A stretch of DNA of 12,584 nt from Thermoleophilaceae bacterium (GTDB lineage Bacteria; Actinomycetota; Thermoleophilia; Solirubrobacterales; Thermoleophilaceae), in assembly GCA_013696905.1 (NCBI GenBank), contig JACCXP010000287.1, forward strand, positions 1-12,584, read 5' to 3'. Under the pieces are notes generated by a model that was not told the origin of the DNA, made no database searches, and saw nothing but the letters and a program-made list of their open reading frames with translations. The translations under genes were made by a program, and so were the position numbers. Below are positions 6,935-12,584 of this stretch, one piece after another (position 1 is the stretch's first letter; each line of letters begins with the position of its first letter).

Positions 6935-7894
6935 GTGGGGAAGATCGTGACTTTGGGCGAGGTGGTGGCGGACGTCTACCGGGAGCGGGCGCCGTCGGAT
7001 GTCGAGCTGCCCTTCACGGCGCGTCCCGGCGGGGCGCCGGCGAACGTCGCGGTCGCCGCGGCGCGGCTGGGGACGGAGGCGGCGTTCGTGGGGACGCTGG
7101 GCGATGACCTCTTCGGGGACTTCATCCTGCGCGCCCTGGAAAGCGTCGGCGTGGACACGTCGGCGGTCCTGCGCCAATCGCCTCCGACGCGCACGACGCT
7201 TGCGTTCGTCGAGGTGTCCGAGGACGGCGACAGGGAGTTCACCTTCTACCGCTCGGTCCCGGCGGCCGACGAGCTGCTCGCGCCCGAGGACATCGTCCCC
7301 GCGACGCTCGAGGGCGCGTCGTTCGCGAACTTCGGGAGCATCCCGCTGATCAAGGACCCGGCGCGCTCGGCGACGCACGCGTTCGCGGAGCTCGCCAACG
7401 AGCTCGACGTCGCCGTGGCGTTCGACGTCAACCTACGCGCGCACCTGTGGGCGAGCATGGACGCCTTCCGCAAGGCCGCCGAGCCGATGATCGACCTGTC
7501 GACCGTCGTGAAGGTGAGCGAGGACGAGCTCGTCCCGGTGCTCGGAACCGAAGACCCCGCGGAGGGCGCCGGGAAGCTGCTCGAGCGAGGCGTCTCGCTG
7601 GCGCTCGTGAGCATGGGCGCAGGCGGCGCCCTCTACGCGACCCCCGACTTCGACGGGCGTGTTCCGGTCTTCGAGATCGACGAGGTCGTGGACGCCACCG
7701 GCGCCGGGGACGCCTTCCTCGCGGCAACCCTGACCCACCTCTCCGAGCGGCCCGGATGGCTCGAGGACGAGTCGGCGGTGCGCGAGGCCGTCGAGCGGGG
7801 GACGGCGGCCGGGGCGCTTGCCTGCACGGACTTCGGCGCGATGCGGGCGCTACCGACCCGAGCGGAGCTCGAGCGCTTCATCGCCGGCCGCTGA
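6935..7894 (+). CDS. PfkB-family carbohydrate kinase, probable fructokinase
   Basis: This 319-residue kinase has the two PfkB signatures: 'GGAPANVAVAAARLG' at 32-46 and 'DATGAGDAF' at 253-261, with Asp259 as the likely catalytic base. The segment 'FDVNLRAHLW' followed by 'VVKVSEDEL' is typical of fructokinases (ATP + fructose to fructose-6-P), although 2-keto-3-deoxygluconate kinase or another sugar specificity cannot be excluded. GTG at 6935 is chosen over an in-frame ATG at 6893 because it sits four bases after a very strong AGGAGGAGGG and starts directly with the first beta strand (MGKIVTLGE). It lies 72 bp downstream of the M23 gene and may share its transcript. Its product would feed fructose-6-P to glycolysis or GlmS. 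Confidence 0.9.
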   Translation: MGKIVTLGEVVADVYRERAPSDVELPFTARPGGAPANVAVAAARLGTEAAFVGTLGDDLFGDFILRALESVGVDTSAVLRQSPPTRTTLAFVEVSEDGDREFTFYRSVPAADELLAPEDIVPATLEGASFANFGSIPLIKDPARSATHAFAELANELDVAVAFDVNLRAHLWASMDAFRKAAEPMIDLSTVVKVSEDELVPVLGTEDPAEGAGKLLERGVSLALVSMGAGGALYATPDFDGRVPVFEIDEVVDATGAGDAFLAATLTHLSERPGWLEDESAVREAVERGTAAGALACTDFGAMRALPTRAELERFIAGR

Positions 7895-8162
7895 GCGACG
7901 CCCGGTGCTCGCGGCTGCAGGTCTTGGGACGCGTTCCATGAGCGCCCCCAGCCCGCAGCAGTACGCGGTCAACCGGGCGCATCACCCGGCTGCTCACAGT
8001 GACCAAGCCACAGCGCACACCCCAGCGAATGCTGACGACGATGCGCTCGCCGCCGCCGAGCATCTCGACCTCGACGCGCAGGACCTTCCCCCCACAGGGC
8101 TAGGTCGGGCGAGTCCGGGTCGGGAGTCGGCGATCGGACCGACAACGCCCGGAGAGCGACGC
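7895..8162. other. Intergenic region between convergent genes, no convincing gene
   Basis: This 268-bp stretch separates the plus-strand fructokinase from the minus-strand GlsB-like gene. No clear intrinsic terminator is seen. On the minus strand an open frame runs from about 8098 to 7878 (stop inside the end of the kinase gene); its segment 'VEVEMLGGGERIVVSIRW' faintly recalls one strand pair of SnoaL/NTF2-like proteins, but the rest does not fit and no ribosome-binding site precedes its ATG at 8063. It might be the eroded remnant of a lost gene; this is weak. Confidence 0.3.
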
Positions 8163-8426
8163 TTATCGGTCGCCGGAGCGGGTGCGCAGGCGCATGAAGA
8201 CGAGCAGCAGGATCACCGACGTGACCACCGCTCCGAAGAGCGACGAGAAGTCGAAGCGGCTGTAGTCGGCGAAGCCAAGCTGGGTTGCGATGAAGCCACC
8301 GAGCAGCGAGCCGGCGACGCCGAGGATGATCGTCATGCCGATCCCGATCGCCTGACGCCCCGGCAACACAGCGCGCGCGATGAACCCGACCAGTAGCCCC
8401 CAGAGCGTCCACGAGATGATTCCCAT
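8163..8426 (-). CDS. GlsB/YeaQ/YmgE-family small membrane protein
   Basis: The 87-residue product starts MGIISWTLWGLLVGFIARAV and has three glycine-rich hydrophobic helices (about residues 2-22, 29-52 and 62-80), ending in a basic cytoplasmic tail. This is the pattern of the transglycosylase-associated/GlsB family, small inner-membrane proteins linked to stress responses whose biochemical role is unknown; the 'transglycosylase' name does not imply such activity. ATG at 8426 is chosen because the family starts there and a GGAAGGGGAAGGGG ribosome-binding stretch lies just upstream; a start at 8456 would put that stretch inside the gene. It begins 20 bp after guaA on the same strand and is probably co-transcribed with it. 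Confidence 0.88.
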   Translation of the reverse strand: MGIISWTLWGLLVGFIARAVLPGRQAIGIGMTIILGVAGSLLGGFIATQLGFADYSRFDFSSLFGAVVTSVILLLVFMRLRTRSGDR

Positions 8427-8446
8427 CGAGATTCCCCTTCCCCTTC

Positions 8447-10039
8447 CTACTCCCACTCAATCGTGCCGGGCGGCTTCGAGGTGATGTCGAGCACGACACG
8501 GTTGACCTGCGAGATCTCGTTGATCATGCGCGAGGCGACCCGCTCGAGCAGGTCGTACGGGAGGCGCGCCCAGTCCGCGGTCATCGCGTCGTCGCTCGTG
8601 ACCGCGCGGATGACCACCACGTAGCCGTAGGTGCGCTCGTCGCCCTGCACGCCGACCGTGCGCAGGTCTGCGGGAAGCACGCAGAACGACTGCCACAACT
8701 CGCGATAGAGCCCGGCGCCGCGGATCTCGTCCTGCAGCACGAAGTCCGCGTCGCGCAGGATGTCGAGGCGCTCGCTCGTGACCTCGCCGCCGACGATGCG
8801 GATCGCGAGGCCCGGGCCCGGGAAGGGCTGGCGCCACACGAGCCGCTCGGGCAGCCCGATCTGCAGCCCGACCTCGCGCACCTCGTCCTTGAACAGCGCC
8901 CGCAGCGGCTCGACGAGCTCGAAGCCGAGCTCCTCGGGCAGCCCGCCGACGTTGTGATGGGACTTGATCGTCGCCGCCCCGGTGGGGCCGCCCGACTCGA
9001 TCACATCGGAGTAGAGCGTGCCCTGCACGAGGTAGGCCGGGTGCTCGAGCCGCTCGGCCTGCTCCTCGAACACCCGGATGAACTCCTCGCCGATGATCTT
9101 GCGCTTGCTCTCGGGCTCCGAGACGCCGGCCAGGCGCTCGAGGAAGCGCTGCTCGGCGTCGACCGCGATCAGGGGCACCTTGAAGTGGTCGCGAAAGGCC
9201 GCCACCACCTGGTCGCCCTCGTTCTTTCGCATCAGCCCGTGATCGACGAACACGCACGTGAGCTGGTCGCCGATCGCCCGGTGCACGAGCAGCGCGGCAA
9301 CCGACGAGTCGACCCCGCCGGAGAGCCCGCAGATCGCCCTCCCGTTCCCCACCTGGGCGCGGATCGCCTCGATCAGGTCGTCGGCGACCGAGGCGGCGCT
9401 CCACTCCATGTCGCAGCCGCAGACGTCGTCGAGGAAGTTCTTCAGGATGTCGGTGCCGTAAGGGGTGTGGACGACCTCGGGATGGAACTGGATGCCGTAG
9501 AGGTCGCGCGCCGGATCCTCGAAGGCGGCGACGGGCGACTCGCTCGAGGAGGCGAGGGCGATGAAGCCCGGGGGCGGCGCGAACACCGTGTCGCGATGGC
9601 TCATCCAGCACGACTGCTGCGCGGGCAGCCCATGCAGCAGGCGGCCCGTCGCTCGCACCTCGAGCCGCGATCGCCCGAACTCCCCGATCGTGGCCGCCTG
9701 CACCTGACCGCCGAGCTCGAGCGCCATCGCCTGCATCCCGTAGCAGATCCCGAGTACGGGCACGCCCAGCTCGAGCAGCTCACGACGCAGGTGCGGCGCC
9801 CCCTCCGAGTAGACCGAGGCGGGCCCTCCCGAGAGGATCAGCCCGCGCGGCGCACGCGTGCGGATCTCTTCGAGCGACGCGTCGTGGGGAAGCAGCTCCG
9901 AGAAGACACCGCACTCGCGCACCCGCCGTGCGATCAGCTGCGAGTACTGGCCGCCGAAATCGAGAACCAGCACCTCCTGGGACCCCGCCGTCGCGCCGAG
10001 AGTGACTTCCGGCGGCGAGCTGGCGAGGCTGCGCGTCAC
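8447..10039 (-). CDS. guaA: GMP synthase (glutamine-hydrolysing)
   Basis: GuaA converts XMP to GMP using ATP and glutamine. The 530-residue protein has a class I glutamine amidotransferase domain (~23-205) with '[14 protein letters not shown]', nucleophile Cys99 in 'GICYGMQ', and His186/Glu188 in 'QFHPEVVH'; an ATP-pyrophosphatase domain with the P-loop 'GLSGGVDSS' (238-246) and '[12 protein letters not shown]'; and the C-terminal dimerisation domain with '[11 protein letters not shown]' and the end '[13 protein letters not shown]'. It looks complete and functional. The start is GTG at 10039, overlapping the guaB3 stop as GTGA, which leaves a ~20-residue tail ([15 protein letters not shown]...) before the conserved core. 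An internal GTG at residue 23 is possible but has no properly spaced ribosome-binding site. Coupling to an IMP dehydrogenase homologue makes a two-step IMP-to-GMP unit. Confidence 0.97.
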   Translation of the reverse strand: MTRSLASSPPEVTLGATAGSQEVLVLDFGGQYSQLIARRVRECGVFSELLPHDASLEEIRTRAPRGLILSGGPASVYSEGAPHLRRELLELGVPVLGICYGMQAMALELGGQVQAATIGEFGRSRLEVRATGRLLHGLPAQQSCWMSHRDTVFAPPPGFIALASSSESPVAAFEDPARDLYGIQFHPEVVHTPYGTDILKNFLDDVCGCDMEWSAASVADDLIEAIRAQVGNGRAICGLSGGVDSSVAALLVHRAIGDQLTCVFVDHGLMRKNEGDQVVAAFRDHFKVPLIAVDAEQRFLERLAGVSEPESKRKIIGEEFIRVFEEQAERLEHPAYLVQGTLYSDVIESGGPTGAATIKSHHNVGGLPEELGFELVEPLRALFKDEVREVGLQIGLPERLVWRQPFPGPGLAIRIVGGEVTSERLDILRDADFVLQDEIRGAGLYRELWQSFCVLPADLRTVGVQGDERTYGYVVVIRAVTSDDAMTADWARLPYDLLERVASRMINEISQVNRVVLDITSKPPGTIEWE

Positions 10040-11304
10040 TCCGGTACGAGCGCCGGGTCTCCGGCGGCGACGGGCACGGTGTGCGAACGGTCGCCGTTCC
10101 CAGCGGGCTGACCCTCGACGCCGGGCGCCGCGGCCGCGGCCGTGACGGCGCCCATGCCGATCGCCTGCTCGCGCTGAAGCTGCTTGCCCTCCGTCTGGAG
10201 CGCGGGAGCGACCATCACCTCGGCCCGGTGAAATGACGGGATGTCCTCATAGCCACACGTCGCCATCGACGTGCGCAGCGAGCCCATCAGGTTGAAGGTT
10301 CCGTCGTTCTCGTGCGCCGGGCCGAGCAGGATCTGTTCGAGCGTGCCGTTCTGCGTCGTCTTGACGCGCGCGCCGCGCGGCAAGGAGGAGTGGAAGGTGG
10401 CCATGCCCCAGTGGTAGCCGCGCCCCGGCGCCTCGTAGGCGCGCGCCAGCGGAGAGCCGAGCATGACGGCGTCGGCTCCGCACGCGAACGCCTTCGAGAC
10501 GTCCCCGCCGTTGCGCATGCCGCCGTCAGCGATCACCTTGACGTACTCCCCCGTCTCGAGCATGTGCTGCGAGCGTGCGGCTTGCACGTCCGCGATCGCG
10601 GTCGCCTGCGGCACGCCGATGCCGAGCACGCCGCGGGTGGTGCACGCCGCGCCCGGGCCGACGCCGACGAGCACGCCGACGGCGCCGGTGCGCATCAGGT
10701 GGAGCCCGGTCGAGTAGGAGGCGCAGCCGCCGACGATGACCGGGACGGGCATCTCCTTGATGAACTCCTTGAGGTTGAGCGGCTCCGTCGTGAGCGACAC
10801 GTGCTCGGCGGAGATGACCGTTCCCTGGATCACGAGGATGTCGAGACCGGCCTCGAGCGCGAGCTCGTAGTGGCGGCTGACCCGCTGCGGCGTCAGCGAG
10901 CCGGCGCAGACCACGCCCTGCTCCTTGATCTCGCGCACCCGCTCGGCGATCAGGTCCGGCTGGATCGGGGCGCTGTAGATCTTCTGCATCTCGATCGTGG
11001 CCGTCTCGGCCGGCAGCGCGGCGATCCGATCGAGCTCCGCGTCCGGGTCCTCGTAGCGGGTCCAGATGCCTTCCAGATTGAGCACGGCGAGGCCACCCAG
11101 CCGGCCGATCGCGGCGGCTGTCGCGGGCGACACGACCCCGTCCATGGCCGACGCGAGCAGGGGCAGCTCGAAGCGGTAGGGCCCGAGCGTCCAGGCGATG
11201 TCGATGTCGTCCGGATCGCGGGTGCGCCGCGAGGGCACGACCGCTATGTCGTCGAAGCCGTAGCCTCGACGACCCTTCTTGCCTCGGCCGATCTCGATCT
11301 CCAT
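10036..11304 (-). CDS. guaB3: GuaB3-family IMP dehydrogenase homologue lacking CBS domains
   Basis: The 422-residue protein is an IMPDH/GMP-reductase TIM barrel of the GuaB3 type: '[17 protein letters not shown]' at the start, '[14 protein letters not shown]', '[20 protein letters not shown]' and '[18 protein letters not shown]'. It has no inserted CBS pair, unlike canonical GuaB (~490 residues). The active-site loop '[10 protein letters not shown]' is intact, with Cys221 as the expected nucleophile for the covalent XMP intermediate; as I recall it, the M. tuberculosis GuaB3 loop lacks this Cys. Cyanobacterial GuaB3 is reported to be an IMP dehydrogenase, so that activity is plausible here. 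Residues ~386-422 form an Ala/Pro/Gly-rich tail of unknown role. ATG at 11304 follows AGGA by 7 nt. It overlaps guaA by 4 bp. Confidence 0.92.
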   Translation of the reverse strand: MEIEIGRGKKGRRGYGFDDIAVVPSRRTRDPDDIDIAWTLGPYRFELPLLASAMDGVVSPATAAAIGRLGGLAVLNLEGIWTRYEDPDAELDRIAALPAETATIEMQKIYSAPIQPDLIAERVREIKEQGVVCAGSLTPQRVSRHYELALEAGLDILVIQGTVISAEHVSLTTEPLNLKEFIKEMPVPVIVGGCASYSTGLHLMRTGAVGVLVGVGPGAACTTRGVLGIGVPQATAIADVQAARSQHMLETGEYVKVIADGGMRNGGDVSKAFACGADAVMLGSPLARAYEAPGRGYHWGMATFHSSLPRGARVKTTQNGTLEQILLGPAHENDGTFNLMGSLRTSMATCGYEDIPSFHRAEVMVAPALQTEGKQLQREQAIGMGAVTAAAAAPGVEGQPAGNGDRSHTVPVAAGDPALVPE

Positions 11305-11366
11305 GCGCGCATCCTAGGGTCGTCAGCGGACGGGCCGATGACCATATCAGCGGGTCTGACGACCCT
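11305..11366 (-). promoter_or_regulatory. Perfect 11-bp inverted repeat upstream of guaB3, with a possible -10 box
   Basis: In the gap between the 1-phosphofructokinase-like gene and guaB3, AGGGTCGTCAG (plus strand 11316-11326) is repeated exactly in inverse at 11356-11366, 29 nt apart; the distal arm touches the kinase stop codon. On the minus strand a TAGGAT -10-like hexamer (11316-11311) abuts the proximal arm, 7 nt before the guaB3 ATG, so a transcript from it would be nearly leaderless. The repeat could be an operator or a terminator stem, but no T-run follows. A competing shorter hairpin (GGGTC-GTCA-GACCC) is also possible on the minus strand. Confidence 0.4.
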
Positions 11367-12325
11367 CAGCGAGCGTCGAGCGCGGGCTCCGGCAGGGGCG
11401 CCATGGAGACGCTCGGGAGCAGCCGCTCGACCTCGCGTGGGTCGAGCACCCCGGCGCCGAAGTGCTGGGTCGACTCGGCCCCGCAGGCGACCCCGAAACG
11501 CAGGCACTCTTCGGGCTCGCGCCCCGAGTAGCGCGCGGCCACGTACCCGGCCAGCAGCGCGTCGCCCGAGCCCACTCCGGAGACGGGGTCGAGCGGCTCG
11601 GCGGTCGCCCGCACCAGCAGGCGCTCGCCGCGCCCGACCGTCGCCAGGCAGCCCGAGGCCATCGTCATGATCGCGTCGCGGGCGCCCAGCGCGACGATCT
11701 CGCGTACGGCCAGCACGCGATCCTCGTCCTCGGCGAACTCGTGGCCGACAAGCTCCTCGGCCTCCGTCTCGTTGGGCGTCACCACGTCGGGCTCCGCCCG
11801 CATCGCGAGCCGCAGCGGGTCACCCTCCGAGTCGAGCACGGTCACGACTCCGAGCTTGCGCAGCTCCCCGATCATCCCCCCGTAGAAGTCCGGCTCGACA
11901 CCCCGCGGCAGCGACCCGGAGAAGACGCAGATGTCGGCGCCCTTCGCAAGGTAGAGCAGCTTGTCGACGAACAGCTCGAGCTCGCTCGGCGAAACGCGCG
12001 GGCCCCACTCGTTGATCTCGGTCTGCTCGCCCGAGGCCGGATCGACTACGGCCGTCGAGGTACGCGACTCCTCGCGAATGCGCACGAAGTCGTTGAGGAT
12101 GGCCTCCTCCGTGAGCTGCTCGATGATACGCGTACCGGTCGGCCCACCGGCGACGCCGGTCGCTATCACGGGCTGGCCGAGCAGCTTCAGCGCACGCGCC
12201 ACGTTGACGCCCTTGCCTCCGGCGGTCGACGTCTGCTCGACCGATCGATGCCGGCGCCCCAGGCGGTAGTTCGGGACGGCGAGCGTCTTGTCGATTGCCG
12301 CGTTGAGCGTGACGGTGATGATCAT
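11366..12325 (-). CDS. 1-phosphofructokinase-family hexose kinase (FruK/LacC/PfkB type)
   Basis: The 319 residues carry the signatures of the tagatose-6-P/1-phosphofructokinase branch of the PfkB family: 'MIITVTLNAAIDKTL' at the start, 'TAGGKGVNVARALKLLG' (34-50), 'FSGSLPRGV' (135-143), 'VTPNETEAEEL' (182-192) and 'GVGSGDALLAGY' (250-261), with Asp255 as the likely catalytic base. Such enzymes phosphorylate fructose-1-P, fructose-6-P or tagatose-6-P; the exact substrate cannot be read from sequence, and no fructose PTS gene is nearby to favour fructose-1-P. ATG at 12325 directly follows the stop of the upstream gene (TAGATG), implying coupled translation, and only a weak GCGAGA precedes it. 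It is distinct from the fructokinase at 6935-7894, which belongs to another PfkB subfamily. Confidence 0.92.
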   Translation of the reverse strand: MIITVTLNAAIDKTLAVPNYRLGRRHRSVEQTSTAGGKGVNVARALKLLGQPVIATGVAGGPTGTRIIEQLTEEAILNDFVRIREESRTSTAVVDPASGEQTEINEWGPRVSPSELELFVDKLLYLAKGADICVFSGSLPRGVEPDFYGGMIGELRKLGVVTVLDSEGDPLRLAMRAEPDVVTPNETEAEELVGHEFAEDEDRVLAVREIVALGARDAIMTMASGCLATVGRGERLLVRATAEPLDPVSGVGSGDALLAGYVAARYSGREPEECLRFGVACGAESTQHFGAGVLDPREVERLLPSVSMAPLPEPALDAR

Positions 12326-12584
12326 CTATCTCGCAGGCGGGCGCCCGAGCCGGACCGCCCGGAGGCGTAGGCCGATCAGGGCGCCGGCCAGCAGGACGAA
12401 CAGGGAGAGTACCGGTAGCCCGAGGGCGGAGGCGGCACGCCGCAGCCGGCTCGGCCCAGGGACCGCCCGCTCGCTGAGGAGCGCCACCGTGCCGACGACC
12501 CGCCCGCGGTAGACCGCCGCGACCGAGCCGACGCGGGCGCCTGCGGGAAGCGGGCCCTCGAGCTCGCGCGGCGCGCTGACGCGG
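12326..12584 (-). CDS. C-terminal part of a probable D-alanyl-D-alanine carboxypeptidase (PBP5 type)
   Basis: An open frame with no visible start enters from the right edge and ends at a TAG abutting the 1-phosphofructokinase-like ATG. Its 85 complete codons read a segment 'GPLPAGARVGSVAAVYRGRV' then 'VGTVALLSERAVP', which fits the C-terminal beta domain of low-molecular-weight penicillin-binding proteins. A single transmembrane helix follows ('LPVLSLFVLLAGALIGL') and then a short basic tail. This layout suits a membrane-anchored extracytoplasmic carboxypeptidase that trims peptidoglycan stem peptides. The catalytic SxxK, SxN and KTG motifs lie outside the window, so the call rests on this domain alone. 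Codon usage matches its neighbours. Confidence 0.62.
   Translation of the reverse strand, partial: RVSAPRELEGPLPAGARVGSVAAVYRGRVVGTVALLSERAVPGPSRLRRAASALGLPVLSLFVLLAGALIGLRLRAVRLGRPPAR

Noticed and set aside
7878..8098. A short minus-strand open frame with a faint SnoaL/NTF2-like segment.
   Set aside because: The similarity covers about 18 residues, no ribosome-binding site precedes it, and it runs into the end of the fructokinase gene. It is noted only in the intergenic entry.
8954..10111. A 385-codon plus-strand open frame opposite guaA.
   Set aside because: Antisense shadow; guaA on the minus strand has a full set of motifs.
10312..11670. A 452-codon plus-strand open frame spanning guaB3, the inverted repeat and the end of the kinase gene.
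   Set aside because: Antisense shadow crossing a gene boundary, with no domain or ribosome-binding site.

Overview
The window is very GC-rich, with almost every third codon position G or C and frequent GTG starts. Gene order (rplM-rpsI-glmM-glmS-acpS-nnr), a GuaB3-type IMP dehydrogenase and a c-di-AMP riboswitch before a cell-wall peptidase all point to an actinobacterium. The proteins look most like the deep Thermoleophilia/Solirubrobacterales branch; that placement is inference from protein style, not a search.

Left block (1-5325, minus strand, read right to left): rplM, rpsI, glmM, glmS, acpS and the start of nnr, tightly packed with short or overlapping junctions. It joins two ribosomal proteins to amino-sugar synthesis for peptidoglycan (GlmS makes glucosamine-6-P, GlmM converts it to glucosamine-1-P), acyl-carrier-protein activation and NAD(P)HX repair. 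RpsI carries an extraordinary N-terminal extension of about 180 residues, acidic and lysine-free. The 120-bp glmM-glmS gap holds a candidate promoter and two back-to-back hairpins.

Middle (5326-7894): a divergent control region of about 300 bp separates rplM from a plus-strand gene for a secreted M23 metallopeptidase. That gene is preceded by a -10 box and a recognisable c-di-AMP (ydaO/yuaA) riboswitch. A PfkB-family fructokinase follows on the same strand. A 268-bp region with no convincing gene separates it from the convergent right block.

Right block (7895-12584, minus strand, read right to left): the tail of a probable D-alanyl-D-alanine carboxypeptidase, a 1-phosphofructokinase-family kinase whose ATG directly follows its stop, then guaB3 and guaA with a 4-bp overlap, then a small GlsB/YeaQ-type membrane protein. 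A perfect 11-bp inverted repeat fills the gap between the kinase and guaB3.

The themes are cell-wall precursor supply and remodelling, sugar phosphorylation (fructose-6-P is the GlmS substrate), and GMP synthesis. I see no mobile element, CRISPR array, tRNA or rRNA. The best leads are the RpsI extension, the riboswitch next to the glmM/glmS operon, the intact catalytic motif of the CBS-less GuaB3, and an N-terminal peptide shared by GlmM and GuaA.
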